A stretch of DNA of 27,724 bases from WHTB01 sp050699035 (GTDB lineage: Bacteria; Actinomycetota; Actinomycetes; Propionibacteriales; Nocardioidaceae), in the NCBI GenBank assembly GCA_050699035.1, contig JBOHDE010000021.1, forward strand, positions 1 to 27,724. Direction: 5' to 3'. Positions 1-5,877 of this stretch are shown here, piece after piece. The position numbers and the translations under genes were made by a program. The notes under the pieces are model-generated. The model had not been told where the DNA came from. It ran no database searches and worked only from the letters and a program-made list of their open reading frames with translations. Numbering within the stretch: the first letter of the stretch is position 1; each line of letters begins with the position of its first letter.

Positions 1-54
1 TCGTCGGCGACCGTCGCGAGGCGCTGACATCGGTCGTCGGGTCGCCGCGCCTAA

Positions 55-88
55 GGTCGAAGATTGCCCAATTGGGCAATCTTCGACC
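55..88. promoter_or_regulatory. Perfect 34-bp palindrome, probable operator copy 1
   Basis: A perfect inverted repeat with 17-bp arms centred between 71 and 72. Its core is TTGCCCAATTGGGCAA (64-79). It is AT-rich in a GC-rich setting and is repeated 52 bp downstream, as expected of a dimeric repressor site rather than a terminator; no T-tract follows. The MarR or PadR families would fit such a site, but that is a guess. The regulated gene may be the one starting at 252 or a divergent gene left of the window. No gene was found in 1-251. Confidence 0.6.
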
Positions 89-106
89 CGGTCCCGGCCG
101 GTTCGA

Positions 107-135
107 GGTCGAATTTTGCCCAATTGGGCAATTTT
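107..135. promoter_or_regulatory. Probable operator copy 2
   Basis: Same core, TTGCCCAATTGGGCAA, at 116-131. Positions 107-135 match 55-83 at 26 of 29 bases. The distance between centres is 52 bp, close to five helical turns, so both sites face the same side of the DNA. This arrangement suggests cooperative binding or a repression loop. Confidence 0.6.
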
Positions 136-251
136 GCACAGCCGCGGGCGGTGGGGTCTCGCCACCTGTTGCGGGGCAGTGAGTAGGGGAGCAGGGTGGG
201 GGTGACCGGTGGCGCCACCGGGGCGCCGCCCCGTTCGAGAGGAGGCGCGCC

Positions 252-872
252 GTGTACGCACGTTCAACCACGCTCCAGGCTCGGCCGGAGACAATCGATG
301 CCGGTGTGGCGTTCGTCCGTGACCAGGTGATGCCGGCCCTGATGGAGATGTCCGGGTGCATCGGCCTGTCGATGCTGGTCGACCGTGAAGCTGGCCGCTG
401 CATCGCCACCAGCGCCTGGCAGGACGAGGAGTCGATGCGCGCGACCGACGACGAGCTGCGCCCCATCCGCGACCAGGTGGCGGAGATCATGGGCGGCAGC
501 CCCCAGGTGGAGGAATGGGAGATCGCCGTCCTCCACCGCGACCACACGTCCGCCGACGGCGCCTGCGTGCGCGCGACCTGGATGACGGTCGACCCGGCTC
601 AGGTCGACCGGGCGATCGACGTGTACAAGATGGGCTCGCTTCCAGAGATGGAGCAGCTCGAGGGGTTCTGCAGTGCCAGTCTGCTGGTCGACCGGGCCTC
701 CGGGAGGGCCGTCTCCTCGGTGACGTACGACAGCCACGAGGCGATGGAACGCAACCGCGAGCAGGCCGCCGCCGTACGCGCCACCGGCACCAAGGACGCC
801 GGCGCCGAGGTGATGGACATGGCCGAGTTCGAGCTGGCCATCGCCCACCTGCGGGTCCCCGAAATGGCCTGA
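252..872 (+). CDS. Tandem ABM-like (dimeric alpha/beta barrel) protein
   Basis: A 206-residue soluble protein with two similar halves of about 95 residues. Each half resembles the antibiotic biosynthesis monooxygenase (ABM)/EthD-like ferredoxin fold: residues 1-95 contain GCIGLSMLVDREAGRCIATSAW, here read as GCIGLSMLVDRE and ATSAW, and residues 105-200 contain GFCSASLLVDRASGR. The repeated LLVDR/MLVDR motif supports an internal duplication that would make a pseudo-dimeric barrel in one chain. The GTG at 252 is chosen because GAGAGGAGG at 237-245 is a strong ribosome binding site at good spacing. The gene stands alone, follows the twin palindromes, and ends in a strong hairpin. ABM-fold proteins include heme-degrading enzymes and quinol monooxygenases, but many have no known activity. 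No catalytic residues can be assigned here, so the function is unknown. Confidence 0.75.
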   Translation: MYARSTTLQARPETIDAGVAFVRDQVMPALMEMSGCIGLSMLVDREAGRCIATSAWQDEESMRATDDELRPIRDQVAEIMGGSPQVEEWEIAVLHRDHTSADGACVRATWMTVDPAQVDRAIDVYKMGSLPEMEQLEGFCSASLLVDRASGRAVSSVTYDSHEAMERNREQAAAVRATGTKDAGAEVMDMAEFELAIAHLRVPEMA

Positions 873-886
873 CCAGGGTCGCCAGC

Positions 887-918
887 CGCCAGGTGCCACG
901 TCTACGTGGCACCTGGCG
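887..918 (+). terminator. Hairpin terminator after the ABM gene
   Basis: A perfect 14-bp stem (887-900 with 905-918) closes a TCTA loop, 15 bases after the stop codon. There is no U-tract, which is common in high-GC actinobacteria. It also rules out a start at GTG 906 for the next frame. Confidence 0.75.
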
Positions 919-995
919 ACGGAGCGGGTCAGTGGAGGGCGGATCGTGGAGTGGCCATCACGTCCCGGCGTAGCCTGGGGCCGAGGGCGTGGGTG

Positions 996-1403
996 ATGGT
1001 CTGGTTCGTGCTGGTGGTCGTGGCGCTGCTGCTGGTGGCGGTGGCGCTGGAGCTCGTCGTGCCGACCAGCCTGCGTCCGAGCCAACGGCTGCGGCTCGCC
1101 CGACTCGCGGCGCCGCTGCGCCACCGGCTGCGCCCACGTCGGGCGGAGCCGGACGACCCCTTCGAGATCCTGTGGCTGCAGGAACGGCTCGGCGTCCTTG
1201 CGAACGAGATCCGGCGGCTCGAGCACGACCAGCACGTCTACCGGCGGGTGCATCGGCTGAGCGCATCCCGAGCGGCCTACGACGACCTGCTCGACGAGGC
1301 CTGCCGGCTGGCCGGGGTGCCGGTGCCGAGCGAGTCGCCACGCAGCGACGCCGGGCGCTGGCACGAGGAGCGGGAGCTGGCCGAGCGCGGCTGGTCCTGG
1401 TGA
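996..1403 (+). CDS. Small single-pass membrane protein, unknown function
   Basis: A 135-residue protein. Residues 2-21 are strongly hydrophobic (WFVLVVVALLLVAVALELVV) and form one N-terminal membrane helix. A basic stretch and then a charged, probably helical cytoplasmic part with conserved-looking acidic, Arg and Trp residues follow. ATG 996 is chosen because GAGGG at 983-987 sits 8 bases upstream and the hydrophobic segment starts there. The frame is open back to GTG 906, but that codon lies in the terminator hairpin. TAGCCT at 971-976 is a possible -10 element. I recognise no family. The coding direction is supported by the membrane segment and codon bias only. Confidence 0.55.
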   Translation: MVWFVLVVVALLLVAVALELVVPTSLRPSQRLRLARLAAPLRHRLRPRRAEPDDPFEILWLQERLGVLANEIRRLEHDQHVYRRVHRLSASRAAYDDLLDEACRLAGVPVPSESPRSDAGRWHEERELAERGWSW

Positions 1404-1420
1404 CCCACCCGCCCGGCCGG

Positions 1421-2161
1421 TCAGCCGTACAGCCGGCGATGGTCGTCGGCCAGGCCGAGGAGGCGGGCGTTGTCGACCATCACCGTCTCGAACATCGGCT
1501 CGCTGTCCTCCAGCGCCCAGTGGAGGTGGTTGAAGACCTCCATCGTGACCGTGCCGTAGAGGCTGATCCAGCAGCGCAGGAAGATGTACGTCGCCCCGAC
1601 CGGCAGACCGCCTCGCACCTCGTCGTCGAACGCCTCGATCTGCTCGACCAGGTGCGGGTCGAGATCGGCGAGGTCGGGTACGTCGAACGGCCGCGACTGC
1701 CACAGCTCGTTGAACAGTGCCCCGAACACCAGCCCAAAGCGCTGCCCCGCCAGCTCGCAGGCGTCGGACAGCTGAGCGGTCATCGACGTGATCGGGTTGG
1801 CGAAGACGAGACCGAACTCCGGCCGGTGGTCCAACGCCCACTGCCGAAACGCCAGCGTCACGGCGAACAGCCGGGCGGCCACGTCGTCGGCCGGCTGCGC
1901 GTCACGGGCCTGCTCCATCACCGACACCAGCTCGTCGTAGAGGTCGGCGGTCAGCGCTGACACCACGTCCTCATGGCTGTCGAAGTAGCGGTACAGGGCC
2001 GGGGGAGTCATCCCCATCTCGCGGGCGATCGCGCGCACCGTCACACCGACGATGCCGTCGCGGAGCAGCAGCCGGCGAGCCGTCGACATGATCTCGCGCA
2101 GGGTCGCCTGGCGGCGCTGGTCGCGCCGTGTCTCCGGCGCTGCCGACCCGGTCTGTGCCAC
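1421..2161 (-). CDS. TetR/AcrR-family repressor (WHG-type C-terminal domain)
   Basis: A 246-residue protein. The N-terminal helix-turn-helix covers about residues 19-65 and ends in the typical TetR signature GMTPPALYRYF (50-60). The ligand domain resembles the WHG-type C-terminal TetR domain. The GTG at 2161 is preferred over an upstream TTG because GGAGG (2168-2172 on the minus strand) lies 6 bases in front of it. The gene diverges from the MMPL/MFS operon across a short region holding three copies of one operator, the classical layout for a TetR repressor that controls itself and an exporter. Its inducer is probably a toxic or lipophilic compound that the exporter removes. That is inferred from context. 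Confidence 0.88.
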   Translation of the reverse strand: MAQTGSAAPETRRDQRRQATLREIMSTARRLLLRDGIVGVTVRAIAREMGMTPPALYRYFDSHEDVVSALTADLYDELVSVMEQARDAQPADDVAARLFAVTLAFRQWALDHRPEFGLVFANPITSMTAQLSDACELAGQRFGLVFGALFNELWQSRPFDVPDLADLDPHLVEQIEAFDDEVRGGLPVGATYIFLRCWISLYGTVTMEVFNHLHWALEDSEPMFETVMVDNARLLGLADDHRRLYG

Positions 2162-2179
2162 CGCTGACCTCCGCAAGTC

Positions 2180-2237
2180 TTGACATCCGTTAACGACGTT
2201 AGCATAGTGAACGCCGTAAACAGTTAACGATGTTCAC
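2180..2237 (+). promoter_or_regulatory. Promoter with three TetR-type operators
   Basis: TTGACA (2180-2185), a 17-base spacer and CATAGT (2203-2208) form a good promoter toward the MMPL gene. A 15-bp element, consensus GTTWACGRYGTTMRC, occurs three times: 2189-2203 (plus), 2207-2221 (minus) and 2223-2237 (plus). The first lies in the spacer, the second covers the end of the -10 element and the start of transcription, and the third lies just before the ribosome binding site. The first copy contains the odd palindrome TAACG-A-CGTTA. Binding by the TetR protein encoded at 1421-2161 is inferred from position. Confidence 0.75.
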
Positions 2238-2253
2238 ACGGAGGGGCAAGCCG

Positions 2254-4425
2254 ATGTTCTCGAGTTGGGGTCACCTGGTCTACCGGCGGCGCTGGGTCGT
2301 GCTGGTGGCCGGCGCGTTGGTCGTGATGGTTGCCGGTGTGTGGGGCGTGGGTGTGTTCGGCGCGCTCTCCGACGGCGGCTTCGACGACCCGGACAGCGAG
2401 GCGATCAAGGCCGGTGAGCGGATCGAGCAGACCTTCGGGCGGACCGACTCCGACGTCATCGCGCTCTACCACAGCGACGACCTGACGGTCGACGACCCAG
2501 CGTTCGAGCGGGCGGTCACCGAGACCATCGCCGACCTGCCCGCCGCCGAGGTGGCGAACGCGGTCGGCTTCTACGACACCGAGTCCCCGGTGTTCGTCTC
2601 CGCGGACCAGCACTCGACGTACGTCGCGATCACGCTGGACGGCAGTGACGAGGACGAGCTGGGCGACAGCTTCGCCGCCGTACGCGACCAGCTCGACGCA
2701 CCCGGTCTCGAGACCGAGCTCGGCGGCTTCCAGGGCGTGTTCGCCGACGTCAACGACCAGGTGGCCAACGACATCGCCCGGGCCGAGATGATCTCGATGC
2801 CGGTCGTCCTGCTGCTCTGCCTGCTGATCTTCGGCAGCGTCGTCGCCGCCACGCTCCCGCTTCTGGTCGGAGTCATCGCCATCCTCGGCGCGTTCGCGCT
2901 GCTACACGTGTTCACGCTGTTCGGCGACATCTCGGTGTTCTCGATCAATGTCATCACGCTGATGGGCCTGGGCCTGGCGATCGACTACGCGCTGTTCGTG
3001 GTGAGTCGGTTCCGGGAGGAGCTGGCCGCCGGCCGCAGTGTGGACGACGCCGTCGCGCGGACCGTGGCGACGGCGGGACGCACGGTCGCGTTCTCCGGGC
3101 TGACGGTCGCGGCGGCGATGGCCTCGCTGCTGTTGTTCCCGCAGAACTTCCTGCTCTCCATGGGGTTCGGCGGCATGGCCGCGGTGTTCGTCGCGATGGT
3201 GGCTGCGCTGACCGTGCTCCCGGCCCTGCTCGGCGTGCTCGGCCACAAGGTCGACGCGGGCCGGGTCCCGTTCCTGCGGCGTCGCGTGGCCCGTACCGAC
3301 GGCGGTCTGTGGGCCCGCGTCGCGCACAGCGTGATGCGTCGGCCGGTCATCTACCTCGTCACCATCGTGATCGCGCTGCTCGCCCTCGGGTCGCCGTTCC
3401 TGCGGGTGAACTGGGGAGGTGTCGACGCGCGGGTCCTGCCCGAGGGCACGGAGAGCCGGGTCGTCGGCGAACGGATCGACGAGGACTTCGCCAGCCCCGC
3501 CACGGAGGCTCAGGTCGTGGTCAGTGGGGGTTCGGCGTCCGAGGTCGAGGGGTACGTGACCGACCTCGCCGCTGTCGACGGTGTCGCCGCCGCCGAGGTA
3601 GTGATGCAGGAGGGCGGGACGTCGGTGGTCGACGTCGGTTACGACCTCGACCCGCAGTCGGGGGAGGCGCGTGACCTGGTGCAGGACATCCGTGCGGTCG
3701 AGCCGCCGGGCGACGCGACGACGCTGGTCGGAGGCGAGACGGCGGCTCTGCTGGACCAGCTCGAGTCCCTCGGTGACACGTTGCCGTGGATGGGGCTGAC
3801 CGTGGCCGCGTCAATGTTCGTGCTGCTGTTCCTGGCCTTCGGGTCGGTGGTGCTGCCGATCAAGGCGATGGCGATGAACCTGGTGTCGATCACGGCGTCG
3901 TTCGGCGTGATTGTGTGGATCTTCCAGGACGGCAACCTGTCCGGCCTGCTCGGCTTCACTTCGACCGGCGCCGTCGACGCCACGCAGCCGATCTTGATGC
4001 TGGCGATCCTGTTCGGCCTGTCGATGGACTACGAGGTCTTCCTGCTGTCGCGGGTGCGCGAGCAGTGGGACCGTACCCACGACAACACCGAGGCGGTGGC
4101 GACCGGCCTGCAGCACACCGGCCGCATCATCACCAGTGCCGCGCTGCTGTTGATCGTGGTGATCGGGGCGTTCGCGACGTCGGGCATCACGTTCATCAAG
4201 ATGATCGGCGTCGGCATGATCGTCGCGATCTTCATCGACGCAACCCTCGTACGCGCCCTGCTCGTGCCTGCCACCATGCGGCTGCTCGGCCAGGCCAACT
4301 GGTGGGCGCCGGGACCGCTGCGCCGCCTCTGGGAGCGGGTCGGGTTCCGCGAAACCGACTCGCCACCCGACGAGATGTCTGTCGATAATGCGGAGGTGAA
4401 CGCCGAACTCGCGAGCCGCCCATGA
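2254..4425 (+). CDS. MMPL-family (RND superfamily) exporter
   Basis: A 723-residue inner-membrane transporter with the two-fold MMPL architecture. It has one N-terminal helix, an extracytoplasmic domain (about 35-175), a block of five or six helices, a second extracytoplasmic domain and a second helix block. Each half carries the transmembrane aspartate motif thought to relay protons: GLAIDYALFVVSRFREE (D244) and GLSMDYEVFLLSRVREQW (D592). Length is typical of short bacterial MMPL proteins. ATG 2254 is chosen because GGAGGGG (2240-2246) precedes it; an in-frame ATG at 2230 lies inside the third operator and has no binding site. The MFS gene overlaps its stop codon. The family exports lipids, siderophores or drugs; the substrate here is unknown. 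Confidence 0.9.
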   Translation: MFSSWGHLVYRRRWVVLVAGALVVMVAGVWGVGVFGALSDGGFDDPDSEAIKAGERIEQTFGRTDSDVIALYHSDDLTVDDPAFERAVTETIADLPAAEVANAVGFYDTESPVFVSADQHSTYVAITLDGSDEDELGDSFAAVRDQLDAPGLETELGGFQGVFADVNDQVANDIARAEMISMPVVLLLCLLIFGSVVAATLPLLVGVIAILGAFALLHVFTLFGDISVFSINVITLMGLGLAIDYALFVVSRFREELAAGRSVDDAVARTVATAGRTVAFSGLTVAAAMASLLLFPQNFLLSMGFGGMAAVFVAMVAALTVLPALLGVLGHKVDAGRVPFLRRRVARTDGGLWARVAHSVMRRPVIYLVTIVIALLALGSPFLRVNWGGVDARVLPEGTESRVVGERIDEDFASPATEAQVVVSGGSASEVEGYVTDLAAVDGVAAAEVVMQEGGTSVVDVGYDLDPQSGEARDLVQDIRAVEPPGDATTLVGGETAALLDQLESLGDTLPWMGLTVAASMFVLLFLAFGSVVLPIKAMAMNLVSITASFGVIVWIFQDGNLSGLLGFTSTGAVDATQPILMLAILFGLSMDYEVFLLSRVREQWDRTHDNTEAVATGLQHTGRIITSAALLLIVVIGAFATSGITFIKMIGVGMIVAIFIDATLVRALLVPATMRLLGQANWWAPGPLRRLWERVGFRETDSPPDEMSVDNAEVNAELASRP

Positions 4426-5681
4426 CCGTCGTCACGCACTCCGCTGCCGATGTGCAGCGACGGACGGTCTCGGTCCTCGCCGTCAGCCAGATGCTCGGCG
4501 GTGTCGGTGTCACCACCGGCATCGCCGTCGCGGCGCTGCTGGCGGAGGAGATTCTCGGGTCGGCCCGGCTCGCGGGTCTGGCGCAGACGACCCAGGTGCT
4601 CGGCGCCGCTCTGGCCGCATTCCTGCTCGCCCGGGTGATGGCGGCACGTGGACGACGGGTCGGCCTGGCCCTCGGGTACGGCATCGGGGGCGCCGGCGCC
4701 GTCTTGTGCGTGCTGGCCGGCGCGGTCGACTCGTTCCCGGTGCTGCTGGTGGGTACGTGTGCGATCGGCGCGGCGACCGCGGCCAATAGCCAGGCGCGGT
4801 ACGCCGCGACCGACCTCGCGGAGCCGTCGAGGCGGGCCCGCGCGCTGTCGGTCGTGGTGTGGGCGACGACGATCGGCGCGGTGCTGGGGCCCAACCTGAC
4901 CGGTCCGGGCGCGGCGGTTGCACGCGCCGTGGGGCTGCCGGAGCTGACCGGTCCCTTCCTGTTCACGGTCGTCGCGGTGGCGCTGTGTGTGACCTGGCTG
5001 CTGCTGCGGCTGCGCCCCGACCCGCTGCTGTTCGCCCGCGAGCTGGCGACGGCTCGCGGCGAGGCCAGCATGGGCGTGGTGAGCCTGCGCCATGTGGCCG
5101 GTGTGCTCCGGCGGCACCCGCGGGCCGCGGCGGCGATGACGGCGATCGCGGTGGCACACGCGGTGATGGTGTCGGTGATGATCATGACGCCGCTGCACAT
5201 GGACCACGGCGGAGCGAGCCTCGAGGTGATCGGGTTCGTGGTCAGCGTGCACGTGCTGGGGATGTTCGCGTTCTCCCCGCTGGTCGGCTGGCTGGCCGAC
5301 CGGGTGGGACGTGCACCCGTGCTGGCGCTCGGCTCGGTCGTCCTCCTGGCCGCGGTGGTGCTGGCGGGGCGCGCGCCGGCGGGTGACTCGAGCGGTCTGA
5401 CCCTCGGCCTGTTCCTGCTCGGTCTCGGGTGGTCGTGCTGTCTGGTGGCCAGCTCGGCGATCCTGGTCGACGCCGTACCGCTGGCCGAACGTCCCGGTGT
5501 GCAGGGTGGGTCGGACCTGGTGATGGGGCTGTTCGCGGCCGGCGGGGGAGCGCTGGCCGGCTTCGTGGTGGCGGAGTGGGGGTACGGCGTGCTGAACGCC
5601 GGTGCCGGCGTGCTGGCGCTGGTGGTGATGGCCGCGGCGGTGGCGGCGCGTGAGTCGGAGGCTGCTGAGCCCACTCGGTGA
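4422..5681 (+). CDS. MFS transporter
   Basis: A 419-residue polytopic membrane protein with the hydrophobicity pattern of a 12-helix major facilitator. The sequence GWLADRVGRAPVLALGS in the second half matches the conserved MFS loop between helices 2-3 and 8-9 (G-x-x-x-D-R-x-G-R). It starts within the stop of the MMPL gene (ATGA at 4422-4425), so the two are translationally coupled and share the TetR-controlled promoter. Two unlike exporters under one repressor suggests they act on the same compound or on related ones. The substrate cannot be told from sequence. Confidence 0.85.
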   Translation: MTVVTHSAADVQRRTVSVLAVSQMLGGVGVTTGIAVAALLAEEILGSARLAGLAQTTQVLGAALAAFLLARVMAARGRRVGLALGYGIGGAGAVLCVLAGAVDSFPVLLVGTCAIGAATAANSQARYAATDLAEPSRRARALSVVVWATTIGAVLGPNLTGPGAAVARAVGLPELTGPFLFTVVAVALCVTWLLLRLRPDPLLFARELATARGEASMGVVSLRHVAGVLRRHPRAAAAMTAIAVAHAVMVSVMIMTPLHMDHGGASLEVIGFVVSVHVLGMFAFSPLVGWLADRVGRAPVLALGSVVLLAAVVLAGRAPAGDSSGLTLGLFLLGLGWSCCLVASSAILVDAVPLAERPGVQGGSDLVMGLFAAGGGALAGFVVAEWGYGVLNAGAGVLALVVMAAAVAARESEAAEPTR

Positions 5682-5707
5682 CGTGCTGTCGGCGTGTCGG
5701 TGTGTCT

Positions 5708-5721
5708 CGAACAGGTGTTCG
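5708..5721. promoter_or_regulatory. LexA (SOS) box of recA, promoter P2
   Basis: CGAACAGGTGTTCG is a perfect match to the actinobacterial SOS box core CGAAC-N4-GTTCG. TAGTTT at 5725-5730 is a plausible -10 element directly downstream, so LexA would block polymerase. Transcription would start near 5737. Confidence 0.88.
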
Positions 5722-5758
5722 GGCTAGTTTGTGTCCACAGGTGCCCTCGGAGGCCCGG

Positions 5759-5767
5759 TTGTCCACA
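5759..5767 (+). other. DnaA-box-like nonamer in the recA leader
   Basis: TTGTCCACA equals the high-GC actinobacterial DnaA box consensus. A second, looser copy (TGTGTCCACA) lies at 5730-5739. Two sites 20-30 bp apart could bind DnaA, but short matches occur by chance and no origin features (AT-rich element, site cluster, dnaN or gyrB) are present. Confidence 0.3.
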
Positions 5768-5789
5768 GCCGTCGGGAGCACCGCAGCGC

Positions 5790-5812
5790 TTGTCGGTGGT
5801 GACCTCTAGCGT
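5790..5812 (+). promoter_or_regulatory. recA promoter P1, RecA-NDp (PafBC-type)
   Basis: TTGTCGGTG (5790-5798), exactly 8 bases, then TAGCGT (5807-5812) fits the RecA-NDp consensus tTGTCRgtg-N8-TAnnnT. In mycobacteria this promoter class gives LexA-independent damage induction through the activator PafBC. Transcription would start around 5819-5821. Confidence 0.82.
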
Positions 5813-5877
5813 CGTCGCCGATGAAGAAGAAATCCAACGGGCGCACGTCCCGCAGCGACGAGACACGGGTGGCACAG

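Noticed and set aside
906..995. Upstream start (GTG 906) for the small membrane protein
   Set aside because: It lies in the 3' arm of the terminator hairpin and has no ribosome binding site; the hydrophobic segment starts at ATG 996.
264..1841. Long open frame on the minus strand across the ABM gene, the small membrane protein and part of the TetR gene
   Set aside because: It crosses a terminator hairpin and three better-supported genes, and its composition is the Arg/Pro/Gly-rich kind produced by antisense GC-rich DNA.
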